Shown here piece by piece: positions 50,139-62,646 of a stretch of DNA of 64,000 nt. The DNA is from Pontederia crassipes (Eukaryota > Streptophyta > Magnoliopsida > Commelinales > Pontederiaceae). The notes beneath the pieces are model-generated. The model was not told where the DNA came from. It saw only the letters and a list, made by a program, of their open reading frames with translations, and ran no database searches. The stretch covers positions 64,643,646 through 64,707,645 of the forward strand of contig CM060193.1 of assembly GCA_030549335.1 (NCBI GenBank), in the 5' to 3' direction. Position 1 is the stretch's first letter. Every line of letters starts with the position of its first letter. Both the position numbers and the translations under genes were made by a program.

Positions 50139-52379
50139 TCTATACTATATTAAAAGCAAAGAAGTTTGCAAGAAGAGCTTGACATTTGGCAAAAGTAGAA
50201 AGTGACAAGTGTCCTTAAGAATTGTAATTAATTGAAATATTATTAATATATGTAGATTATTAACATTCTAATTATTGATGAAAAGTTTATTTGTCAATCA
50301 TTTTTTAAATCAGTTATAAATAACTAATTAGTATATTAGTTATAAATTTTTAATTAAAATTTAATTATAAATTAAAATATATCAGTTATGATTATAAATA
50401 TGATAACTATTCCACATGGCATTCATAAAATTTTCCAAAAAAAATTATTAGAAAAATAATAATTGAAACTAAAGTGACACGTTGCAATGTAACTACACAA
50501 TCTAACTGCTTGAAATATTAATTATAAATTAAAATATATCAGTTTATTAGAATAAATATGCTAATTATATAATAATTCGAGTTAGTTACAAGATTCATTA
50601 ATTATATAATTTAATTGGATTAATGGATAACTTTATTCATAACTCTATTAATATATATTTACTGAATCAAATAACTAATTATGTAACCATAAATAAATAT
50701 ACATGTTATAAAAAATGTTATGCGAAAGAGAGTCACATGAAAGAATAATATATAAAATATAAATAAAATGTCGAACAATTATGAACTGTGACATGTCCTA
50801 TGATTAATATATTAGAATTACTTACAGTATTTGTTTAGATAGATCATGGCAGCCTAATTTGAAATATTTAAAAAAGAAAATAATGGTTTAGTTACAAGAT
50901 ATCGGTAATTATCTATATCTATCCAACCAAATAAATAAATATTCACCTATTAAATGATCGACAAAAAAATATACTTATTAACTGACCGAAACGAAATATT
51001 AGTTACAACCTTTTTCTCACAATTTTAAGATATGTTTCTATTTTTAAGAGCAAAAAAAAAAAAGTTATCCATCTATTGGAAATAAAATGTTAAAAATATA
51101 TAAACAATATAACAGTAATATAAGGACATAAAGACACATGACATTAACAACATATTGAGATTGTAAAGGATATAAAAGTAATTGGGGTTAACAATAAAAA
51201 AGGTCTGCAAATATTTTTTTCCATAAAAGTTTAGTAATTGAATAACTATAGTAAGTTATTAATAAGTGAAAAAGAAAAAAAAACATACTATTAGTTATTG
51301 GATAGTGGGTGATAATAATCCATAACCATCCATATAACTAAACTTGACTCCACTCTTTCCTATAAATACTCTCAAATAGACATGTCGACTCACTCACTAG
51401 ACCTTGGATAATGCAGTTAGGAGATAATGCTTTATTATGTATTCAAAGGGTTCTTCATGTATGTTTTATACGTTGTTGATTCATTTTCAATTACGAAATA
51501 TAATTTCTCGGTGAGTACTTACCAAACAGTTTTAATAATTGTATATATGATCACTGTTATTTGGTATCATATGTAATAATTTTCTATAAACATGTATCTT
51601 CAATTATCAAACGATTTTAATTTGTGATTGATACAAAGGATCAATTCTTAGATATTTCATTCACCTTGCTATTTAACTTCTGACCATATTTTTTTACAAC
51701 CATATTATATCTGGCATTTTCTCATCGGTGATAATTGGATTCCTTTTAGATTGTCTTAGACATTTGTTTAATTGTTTTCATTTTGAAGAATATTTTGTTA
51801 TTTGTCTTTAAGCATTATCATATCTATTTATACATTTTAATATAGTTGTATTTCTTCTTGAAATATAATCAGTGACCAAATGCAATCATTTTTTACAGTA
51901 TATTATTTTATTTATTTTTATATTTATAAGCCTCACCATGATCTATTTGTATCTGTAATCAAAAGGTCCATATATTTTTATTGTGAGAATTAGATTTCTT
52001 CTAATTTGCCATCTCTGCTTAACTTTTATTTATTATACTAAATTTATATATATGTTAAGAAATAAAAAATACAAATAATTTAACTTTTTTTACCATAATA
52101 CTTATACGACTGTATTATATTATTAACTCCGTATTATTAATATTTTGATAACATATTTTATATTAATTTAAATGATAATACTATTTCCTAAGAAGAGAGA
52201 AAATAAATGAGATACAGAGGGAATTAGATATACTAATAATTTATTTTTTTCTAATATATAATTATCATATTCATTAATTAATATTAAAATATATCAAAAT
52301 TAATATTTATTTATTAATTTATAAACATTCGATTCATCTAAATTCTCATCATCCGCGCATCGCGCGAGCCATCGCACTA

Positions 52380-52380
<1 letters not shown>
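50139..52380 (+). mobile_element. Helitron A, non-autonomous, plus strand
   Basis: It starts TCTATACTATATTAAAAGC after a host A (50,138) and ends with a CGCGC-ATC-GCGCG hairpin, about ten bases, CTAG and a host T (52,381). The first 75 bases resemble the start of Helitron B and the last 33 match its end. The 2.2-kb interior is AT-rich. A promoter-like 'ctataaatactctc' followed by transcript-like sequence at about 51,360-51,520 may be Helitron or captured promoter DNA. No Rep/helicase is visible. Confidence 0.8.

Positions 52381-52425
<45 letters not shown>
52381..52425. repeat. (TA)n microsatellite at the Helitron A 3' end
   Basis: A perfect TA run of 45 bases beginning at the host T next to CTAG. 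Confidence 0.95.
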
Positions 52426-52427
<2 letters not shown>

Positions 52428-53789
52428 TCTCCACATTGGCAGTGCGAATGCCAAAATAATTATACATACAAATATTTGCCAAGTCAGACAAATATCACGG
52501 AATTTTGAATTCAGGTTAATTATTAAAAGCACCAAATTGCTTTGTTGCATGTAGGATCCAGCCAGACCAGTAGTACATATAATTATATATAATCAAATCA
52601 TTCCATAAATATTAGTAAATTCAAAATGTTGTAACACATTAAAAAATATACTCTCATGTTATTTGAACACCATCAAAATGAAAAATATTATAACTTTAAC
52701 ATCAAAAAACAATAATTAATAAAGGAATTAAATTCAACAAATCAAAAAATGTAGACTTAACTATCTCGAAAAGTCACTCAATTCTATGACTTAACTATGA
52801 CCGATCAACATACTGATTTACAATAGTGTAAGACTTAATTTACAATAATCTATACAATATGCGAAAGTCATTTATACAACATCCAAATTATCCACGTCTA
52901 TACAAAGATCTTATATCCATGTGCATATCACCCATCAGATTATTACCCACGTATATACAACAATTGATCCTATATTCATGCGCATGTCACCTTTCAGAGA
53001 AGACACCAACTGTCTCACTATTGAAGACGAGAAGGAAGATGACACATTGAAAAAGAAGAGGTAAAATGATTAGGTTAAAGGAGGATTATGTGTACCCTAA
53101 TTATTATTAATGGTGGTATAAGCAAATGTTTCTTTAACTTTAATCATAAAATAATAAGCATTATTTATTTATGTTTTCATCATTTTTTAGGAAATAAAAA
53201 TAATGTAATATATATATATATATATATTAAATTCTAATCAAAGTTATATAAATGAAAAGTCAAATATACAAAAAAAAAGAAATGAATAGTTAAATATTAT
53301 TAATTATTATAGATAAAGAGACATCGGCATTCTTAATTATGCTACATCATTCACCAAAATTATCATCAAACATTAACAAAAATAAATATTAGTGATATTT
53401 ATTTATCTTTTATTAATGGTATTAAAACTTGAAATAATATTAAAGCATAAAGTATAATTAAAATTTTCCATTCTTATTTTGAATATTAAAATAATAAATA
53501 ATATTATTATTGGAGAAGATGGGATATCAGTTGAGAGAACAAACTAAAATAAAAAACTAAAACAAAGAATTATATCTTTTAAATATTACTAATATTATTT
53601 CAAGGGATATTCTTTTATTTGACTCATCAATATCCTTAAAGAAGAGCTAGTAGTCATCAATTTAAATATTTTAACATCAAATCTAATCTTGCTCTTATAA
53701 TTAATTTTTAACAACTAGTCATAAAAAAGTTAAGGACAAATTTTCTTCTTGTCCTTATTGTTGACGCCCAAAATTGTTCATGATCGTTA
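52426..53789. other. AT-rich intergenic, nothing recognised
   Basis: No supported feature beyond a (TA)n run at about 53,208-53,227. Confidence 0.5.
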
Positions 53790-54540
53790 CTAACAGTTTT
53801 GGACCTCTTAACTATGATCGTTAAAAGTCATTTTTCTTATAGTTGGAACTGGCTGCAGGCGGTCGGAGTCAAGAGAGAGGGAGAGGGAGGCCGGAGCCAG
53901 AGTCGTCAAAGTCGCGGAATCACTAGATTAGGTGGTCATTGGAATCGAGAGAGCCAAAGAAAGAGGGGGAGTGATCCGGCCACAGAAGACCGGATCCGGC
54001 CGCTTGCCTAGTGGCTGGAGTTGAGAGAGGGAGAGAGAAGTCAGAGCAGCGACGGGATCACCGAAGCCCTAAGAGTGGGTGAGAGAGAGGGAGGGTGCCA
54101 ACTAGAGAGATGGAAAGAGAAAAAAGTAGAGAGGAAGTGGGAGAGAGTGAGAGAGGGAAAGAAATAAGCGGGAAAAGTTAGGCGGGAGAAATTAAAGTTT
54201 TCGACAGTCCAATCCTTCGGAATTACTGATGAATAGAAAAGTGATCGAAAAAATTAATATTTAACATATACTTATATTATATTATATTATTTTTATAAAA
54301 TATAATAATAGATATATCTAATATTCGGAATTACTAACGGATAGATCCATTGCTAATTCTAAATTCATTAAAATTATTAATATTAAAATATTAAATATAT
54401 ACTTATATTATATTATAAAATATAATTATCCATGGATAGAAATGCATCGATAATTTTGAAGACTAAATTTGTTAAAAATATTAATATTAAAATATTAAGC
54501 ATATCCTTATATTATAAAGAGAGAAAGAGAGAAAGAGAGC
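53790..54540 (-). mobile_element. Possible CACTA-type remnant
   Basis: A GA-rich block (53,860-54,190), read on the minus strand, has the same texture as the interior of the CACTA element at 61,668-63,026: a 'cccgc' start, a CT-rich leader, then GC-rich sequence. It is followed by repeated 'cggaattactga(c/t)ggata' units (54,225-54,460) like the repeated units of that family. Neither terminus was found, so the assignment is tentative. Confidence 0.35.
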
Positions 54541-55006
54541 CGATAATTGTAGGGCAGCGAAAAATAATACTAAGGTACACTCTGTTTTGAGAGTTGTGAT
54601 TTTCGCCAACCGTTCCTACTTTTGGACAGCAGAGATTAACAATCTGGTTTAATTAATTCCCACTAAGACTCCTTTATCGTTTTCAATTCAACATTAATCT
54701 TCTCTCCTTTAACTTATTAAAGTCCCGAACAGTTTCAAATTAAATTTTTATCTAATCCTTTTTTGCCAACTTGGGCTCTCTGTTCTTATTGAATTCGGTT
54801 GTTACAGCACCTAATCCAGCGAACCAACCTGAATATGACTGAATTAATTAAGCCATTTAACTACGAGCACCGACTTAATTTTTTAATCTCGAGGTCATCA
54901 ATGGCTAATTAATTGCTTAATAATAATTCAGCGAGATTATATATATAATAATCACTACGGAGAAGAATTTAATATGAAATATTAGGTTGATTTGAAATAA
55001 TAGACG
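54541..55006. other. Intergenic, nothing recognised
   Basis: No supported feature. It should contain the left breakpoint of the decayed HVA22 middle copy. Confidence 0.4.
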
Positions 55007-55087
55007 CGGAAATCTCCAAGATTGCCGAAGCTGGAAATGCAGGTTTTTGAACACTTAATGCAGCCGAGGCGTCGTGGACACAAGTAA
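55007..55087 (+). pseudogene. Relic of HVA22-like last exon (middle copy)
   Basis: An 81-base open stretch reads RKSPRLPKLEMQVFEHLMQP and then RRRGHK-stop. It aligns with the last exon of copy 1 (RKSPEPEMQFLEQFMQ... RPRRRGQK-stop) apart from a 10-residue gap and a few changes. The acceptor site and all other exons are absent upstream. With the duplicated 3' flank at 56,083-56,415 it marks a middle tandem copy that has lost everything but its tail. Confidence 0.8.
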
Positions 55088-55475
55088 ATTAAGATTACAA
55101 ATTCTTGCTGTCAATAATGTAAATCCTACTCTAACTGAAACTCGTTTAACCCCAAGACACTTCGAAGTAAAAAGACGCCTTCGCACTACGAGGGTCTCGC
55201 TACTCGATCGAAAAAATTTTATGAGATATTTTGTATTTGATTCGGAATTGATATATTTCATTATCATGAGATAAATGTCATATTTTTTAAGAATTAATTC
55301 AGAATCTCAGTCGGTATACCCTAAGTTTTGAGGGGTTAATTCAAAGTCTCAATCGGTGTAATTGTAACATCTTCCGTCCAATCAACGTAGGAGTGCCTAT
55401 ATAAACTTTCCAAGTATTGAGAGATTAATTTAAAGTCTCAGTCGGTCTATAATTAATCTGTATTGTAATTGTAAT
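55088..55475. repeat. Inserted DNA with three ~23-bp repeated motifs
   Basis: The motif 'attaattcaaagtctcagtcggt' in variants occurs at about 55,283-55,312, 55,335-55,360 and 55,423-55,447. The stretch is absent from the copy 1 flank, so it arrived with or before the TRIM-like element. No family was recognised. Confidence 0.45.
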
Positions 55476-55933
55476 TGTAACACCTCCAGCCTAATCAAGA
55501 TATTGTTCGCTTTGAACTTTCGGCCCGCACGAATTTAAGACGCGTCTTTATAGGTGAAGGGGGTAGTTACATACAAGTCTATGACCACTTTTGCCCATGT
55601 GAAATTATTCAATAAGACCATCTTAAACCTTAGACTTCAGATCGTTACAATCTTCCCTCCATAAAAGGCTCAACGTCCTCGTTGAGCGAGGTCCGTGTTG
55701 GTCCATGGCTCGTGTTTCCCAAATGGTTCAAATGAGCAGATGAGGTTAGCTCTAATACCATTCTTTAACTCCCCCAACCCAATCAAAATATTGTTCTCTT
55801 TGAACTTTTGATTCGCACTAATTTAAAATACATCTTTATAGGTGAAGGGAATAACTACATATATGACCATGATCGCCTTAATCTTTGCCAACTATTCAAT
55901 GAGATCATCTTAATCTTTAGATTTCACGTTACA
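55476..55933 (-). mobile_element. TRIM-like miniature LTR element, minus strand
   Basis: A fossil element of 458 bp. Two direct repeats of 174 bp (55,476-55,649) and 170 bp (55,764-55,933) have TG...CA-like ends. On the minus strand a tRNA-Met-type primer site (TGGTATTAGAGCTA) follows the right repeat at about 55,747-55,760, and a purine tract (ATGGAGGGAAGA) precedes the left one at about 55,650-55,661. The 114-bp internal region has no coding capacity. Flanks gtaat and ataat suggest a 5-bp duplication with one mismatch. The repeats are clearly diverged, so it is old. Confidence 0.7.
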
Positions 55934-56082
55934 ATAATCCTCTTATATTTCTTCCATTTAATAAATTCTATGTCTTGTAATTTTCTTCCGTTTCATCTAA
56001 TAAAATTTTATGTCATCTTAAATTTTTCGAATTTTCTTGTGACGCATAATTTTCTCCAGCAAAAATCTTAATACTTACATAT

Positions 56083-56415
56083 GGAGGAGGAGCAGCAGAT
56101 AAACATCATTAATTGCATTTACTAGCAGGAAGTATACAAATATATCACGTACGTATCTGAAAGATGATAGTAGATACGTGTCAGAGAAGAGATCCTGTAA
56201 TATAATTATAACTTTTCCATTGTTTCGTTTTAATTTGTTCATATGGCCATTAATTAGTGCATGCATGTCAACGTTCTGTTCTGATCTACCAATTTGTTAG
56301 CGTTATTTCTTTACCAAAACCTCTGTGCATCATGAGGACGCGCACGTCCCTACCGTTACGTCTAAGTAAAATATTAGAGAGAGAGAGAAAAGAAGAAAAA
56401 ATAGTAGTTGCTTTC
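56083..56415 (+). repeat. Duplicated 3' flank of the HVA22 middle copy
   Basis: It matches the downstream flank of copy 1 (about 43,790-44,140). It was split from the last-exon relic by about 1 kb of inserted DNA, and is followed by an (AT)n run and the promoter of copy 3. Confidence 0.75.
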
Positions 56416-56448
56416 CAATTATATGCATATATATATATATATATATCA

Positions 56449-56620
56449 GGATTATAAATCCACTGATCCTTCCTCATGCTTTCTTGTATCGGAATCTTTC
56501 TCAACTTTACATCCTGAGCAGGTTCTTCTTCTTATTATTATTGTTATTATTGTCTGATATGTTTGGCATATTGTTTACAGATACTCAAAGTGCAGGGAGA
56601 AGCGGTTGAATTGCTTAAAG
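56449..56620 (+). promoter_or_regulatory. TATA box and leader of HVA22-like copy 3
   Basis: TATAAATCC at about 56,452-56,460 precedes the ATG at 56,621 by some 160 bases. The last bases before the ATG (ttgcttaaag) match those before copy 1 (ttgcttaagg), so the start codons are homologous. Confidence 0.5.
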
Positions 56621-56734
56621 ATGGTGCAAGTGTTCATCATCAGATTGCTTGTGTACGTCCACCTGGTTAATTATTCAGGATTCAGTGATGAATTCTCTGT
56701 TGACTATTCATTTGATTATTTAGGGTTTTCGGTT

Positions 56735-56784
<50 letters not shown>

Positions 56785-59700
56785 CTTCTCTCTCAGGAGA
56801 GTAATGGAAATGGACTGCTGGCTAACCTGCAGGATGCTGTTTGGGTACGCGTACCCGGCTTTCCTGTGCTTCAAGGAGATGGAGCCTGAGTCCCCTCGGC
56901 CTGAATCCAAATCCTCCGATCAACTCCAAAACAAAAAGCTCAGATTCTGGTGCCGCTACTGGTAAATATTCTACTACTCCTCGTCTCTCGCTTTTATTGG
57001 CCGTATCTTTTAAGTTTTAGTTACGGATTTATATTTGGATCATGATCAGTTTTTTTTTCTATTCTTAATATAAAAATGCGATAAACAAGACTTAGATGCT
57101 AAATTAAATATCATTCAAATATTTAGATCGTCCTTTTCTTCATCTAAAAAATAAATGTAGTACCAATAAGGACCTGATCGAACATCATAATTCTTCTGAT
57201 AATTCCTTTTCACTTAATATATTCATGACAATAATTAAAGAAAGCACAATATAAAACAACATCGTGTACGTAAAAAAGAATATTTGGGCCATCTTTTTCT
57301 TGGCGTTCACAATTATTAAAAAAAAAAGAATCTGTGTTCATTTCGTTCCCATTATTTAATAATTGAAATATAACAAGACCAAAGGAGTGCCACCCAATTA
57401 TACTTCAAATTACTTTATTTATTGCATAAACATATGACAACAAAATTTATGTCGGCTCTAAGTTATAATATTAAATCATAAAGGCCGTGTTTGGCATGAA
57501 GATTTTGAGTTCTCTTTAGTTTTCGAGAACTAATTGATTTGATAGATAAATTTAGATGCGATGTTTGGATGAAAAAGTGTGATAATAGAAATTTGGAAGG
57601 TTGATTTCATAAACAAATTTTAGTAAATGTTTGGATAAAAAGTAATAACTAATGATATATTTTATTATTTTATGAAGTATAAAGTTTTGGTAAATTAAAA
57701 TGTTATTTATTTATTTATTTAGTTAAAATACATATTTATGAAACATATTTATTTTAATATTATATTTTATAATTTACGGAAATTATTTATGATAATATTA
57801 TAATTTATAATTTATGAAAAATAATATTATTATAATTTATTATTTTTCCTGTGTTATTAATATTATAATTTTAAAAAAAAATATTTATATTAAGTTACAA
57901 AGAATTTATTTTATAAGCATGAATATTATGTTAAATATAATATTATCATTTATTATTATTTAAGATAATATAAAAATAGTTTAATGAATAATATTAAGAT
58001 TACATAGTAATTAATTACTAATTAAAATATAATAAGAATTTTAAAGGAAAAAAGCAAAAATAAAGGTGGGTACGCGTACTTCAATGTTATAAGACGACCC
58101 GTCATGTAACACAAATTCTCCAAAATGTTATAAGACCCGTCATGTAACACAATCCAGCGAGAACTTCAAGTTATCCATTTTGGAGAATTTGTGTTACATG
58201 ACCAGAACTTCCCAAGTTCTTATCACATAATGTGCAATGTTATAAGATCTGACCCGGCCATTGACCCGGATTGATCAACGAGTCAGGTCAGATCAATTAG
58301 ACCGAGTCGAATCGAATGATCGGACCGGATAATATAAATTAATAAAAAAATAAAATAAGTTAAAGAGTTTCTTATAATCTTGTTAATATATAATATCTTA
58401 TTTAACAAAAATACAAAATATAGTATAATAAAGTAAAACAAAATAATTCAGATTAAATAATATAATAAAGTAACATAAATTAAGTCATCAACATAAATAA
58501 AAGGTTCTGTAGTTATAAATAAAATAATAGTGAAAAAATTTGATATATGTGACAAGAGGACATTAAAATATAAGTTTCAAGATATATAATATGTCTAAAT
58601 GTTTTATTTTTTTTATTTTTCAATCTTTTTTTCATTCCAACAATTGACCCGGTCGGGTCGGTTAAACTCGCCAGGTCGGCCGGTTGAACCCGAATTTTGA
58701 CCAAAGCAGGTCAAACCCTTCCCCGATTTCAACCGACCCGCGGGCCATTTTAGACCCCGGACACCGGTCCGACCGGCCGGGCGGGGCCGGGTCTGATAAC
58801 ATTGATAATGTGTTTGGCAGAACAAAGAAAAGTTCTACCATTTGTTCTGCAAACAAACACAATCAAAATACTTTTTTGTAAATTTATGAAATATACAGAA
58901 TTTATTATTATCATAAATATAATATTAATAAAAAATACAAATTTTAAAAATTACTATTGTTAGGATTAGGTCGAACAACGATTTGAGTAGGTCTCTATTT
59001 TAAGATTGGACCCGTCGGATGATCGAGAAAAAAAATAGAATTTAATACAATATATTAAATGTATACATGCATTATATGAACAAAGCCAAGATTCAATTAT
59101 ACAAGGATAATAGCCACAAAATCATAATCCTATAAATCAAATTTAATATTTTAACTATATTAAAATAATATATAATTTTATATTCAATTGATCATGTAAA
59201 TATATCAATATCATAATTATCACAATAAAAGTTTTATATTTGATAAATTAAATTCTTTTATATATAATTTTCCTTCTCAATATCATTTTTGTGTCATACC
59301 TTTGTTTTCTTACTTTATCTAGTAAATTTCAATGTTAAAAAGTAACAAATAAATAAAATTATATATTCGTTTAGGTGGTACATTAGGAGAAAACTGCAAC
59401 CTTTATTATATAAATAAACATATAATATAATTAGTGAAACTGACTAATTTGAACTTATGATTACTCATTAAATTAAAGGAAGTCAAATTTTGTGTGTACA
59501 TATAGTATAACACTATACTAAATATATTATATCACCCATAACCAAGTTCTATCATCTATACTATATAATGATATATCTAACATATAATTGATCAATGTTG
59601 CATATGTACATATGACATAGTTGAATAATCCCATACCCCACATGGAAAATTTTAAATTTTAACAAATCTAAACTAGATGAAGAAAAACAAAGAAAAGGTA

Positions 59701-62556
59701 CAAGCATAATTTCATAATACTAGGAGCAACTATTAAATGAGGAGAAAAGTTCATCGGCCAATTTATTAGAAAATTTTATGGTTAAAATTCAATGGTCTTG
59801 TCCATATAATGCATGCCAAACCTTTTAAGATATTAGTTATTAAAAAAAAAGTTTTGTCAGCTAAAATAAATTTGATTTTGACTGACGGGTCAAAATGTAT
59901 TTTCCGTTTTGGCATAAGCGTGGCTTAATTGGAGGTTAGTTAACTCAGGGGGAAAATTAAGTTACTCACAAGGTCAAATGGATTATGTCTGATTATCTTT
60001 ATTCCATGAACGAATACAATAATTGTAAAATAGTGACCCGATAAGATTAAATATTCATCGTGAATCATGTAACGCTTGTCTCCTCTTAATTCCAATCCAC
60101 CTCGAGTTTGACTGTATTCCGACGATTAAATCCTTATTCCAACGATTAATCTACAACCAAACAACGCCATATTAGACTAAGAAGAAGAAAAAAAATAGCA
60201 CAATTCAAAACTTATAAACTCCTTTAAAAAAATAGAAAGATCTCAACTTTAACATTTTTAGCCCAAACCATTTATCTATTTGATGAAATTACCAACTTCC
60301 ATATTTTCATTAGATCAACTTAACTTTTTATTGGAAAAGGAAGTATAATTCTCATCTTTAGCCTTGCAATATATTTATTTTAAAAAAAGACATATTAATG
60401 ATCAATTTTTAATATAAAAGAATAAATGTATAACTATATTCAGTTTATTAAAAAAATGTTATTAGTTTCGTTGATCATAAATTTATACCATGGATATCTA
60501 TATTTTACTTATTTATTGAAAACTATTTATATATGGAGGTGTAAATGCAAAAAAAAAAAAAATTAATGTGTAGGTCAATGTTTAATGATAGATGCTGATT
60601 TAAATTATTTGACGATGTCATCGTGTCATCAAGCAATTAAAATTATGTTCCAATCAATTTATGAAGTGAAAATCATGAAATTATTTTGTCTTAAAATTTC
60701 CACTTAACCCAATCAACCATTATTTTTCTACAGGACCTCCTTATATATATATATATTCGAATAATTCAAATCGAAAAAAGCTGTTTTAGAACCAAAGTGG
60801 TACTCTCTTTGGCCACTTATTCTTTTTAGACGAAACGATTTAATTCTAATTTTCAAATAATCTATATCAAATGAATTTCTTTAAAAAAGATAACTATACT
60901 CAACTTACAGGGACGGAGCTACCTTAATAGTAGGGCGCCTTGGACTCCCAACTTTTTAAAATATTATATATATATATATACTAATAAGTATTACTATTAT
61001 AATATATATAAGAGAAAAATTAAGGTATACTAATAAGTATTACTATTATAATATATATAAGAGAAAAATTAAGGTGTTCTCTACCTCACCTTATTTCCTA
61101 TCTTCTTCTTCATCAAATCTTCATCCATAGTAGTCCCTCCCCCCCACCCCCACCCCTTTTAAAATATTATTTATATAGTAATATATATAATAAGATCCTT
61201 CCTAATTTTATAATCTTAACATAATTATAATATGTTATTATATTTATCAGAAAATATATGTGTATATATAGTAGATTCATATTATATTGTGTATGTTTAT
61301 GAATGCATAACATATGTGTCAATAATTTTGATTTCTTTTTACAACAAATTAAGTGAGTTAAGCCATAAAAAATAGTTACATATATCTTTCTTTTACATGA
61401 TAAACACAAAAAAATATATACATGATGAATAACAAAAAAAAAGTTAACTAAAATAAAATAACATTATAATTATAAGTTATCTTATAAAATAATAGCTTTT
61501 ATTTTTTTAATTTGGTTACAAATATTGATTGATTATATGTATATACATGCATATATACTTTTTTTTTCTTTTTTTATGCTCTACCTTTGGCTAGGTTGTC
61601 ATCCTAGCACCGTCCCTGTCTATACGGTAACTTCCTATATTAATCAAAATTTAATCTCACGTAAGTGCACTACAAGAAAATTGTAATTTTTCGATGGGCG
61701 GTTTCCGATGAAATGAAATTCGTCACAATTTGAGACGGATTTTGCGACGGATATATATCTTTCAGAACCGTTGGAAATTAAAAAAATAAATTATGTAATT
61801 TGTTATATCATTATTTCATTTTTTTGACGATTAGGAACGTCGAAAGTTCTGACGGATATCTATCCGTCGTAATTTTTTATGGTCCAAACTGTCGATAATG
61901 AAAAATCATTATAATATAAGAAGTATTTTATTAATATATTTGGCGATAGTTGAAATCGTCATAATTTCCGACAGTTCAAACCGTCAATAAATAAATAATA
62001 TAATAATATAAGGAGTTTTTTATTAATATAATTAGCGACATTTTAAACCATCGTAATTTCCAACAGTTTTGATCATCGGTAAGTGAAAAATAATATAATA
62101 GAATGAGTCTTTTATTTATAGAACTAACGAGTTGGTTTGGACCGTTGGTAAACTAAAAATAAATAACTAATATATATATATGTAACTAGTATTTTATTAT
62201 TATAATTAAATAATTTTTTACGGTCTCGACCGTCGATAACTTTAAAAATAATTAAATATTATATTCAAATATATCATAATAATATATATTATTAATATTC
62301 GCTACTTTTCCGACGGCCATGGCCGTCGGTAATTAAAAAATACTCTCCCGCCGCTTCATTTTTTCGTTTTCCCGCTTTCCCAACTTTCTACCCCTATATA
62401 TATACTTTTTTCCCTCTCTCCATTTTCTACTTCTTTCTCTCTCGCCTCTCTCTCTCTCCCTCTCCTATTTTGCCGGCCCAACGACCTCCCAGCCGGCGAC
62501 CCTCTCCCTCCCGGACGACGACCCGTCGGCGACCCCTCTCTCTCTCTCTCTCTCTT

Positions 62557-62646
<90 letters not shown>

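Noticed and set aside
46027-52381. A single 6.35-kb transposon with ~33-bp terminal inverted repeats
   Set aside because: The apparent inverted repeats are the 3' ends of two opposite Helitrons. Internal TCTATACTATATT starts at 49,548 and 50,139, the terminal hairpins and CTAG/T borders fit that better, and no target duplication is visible.
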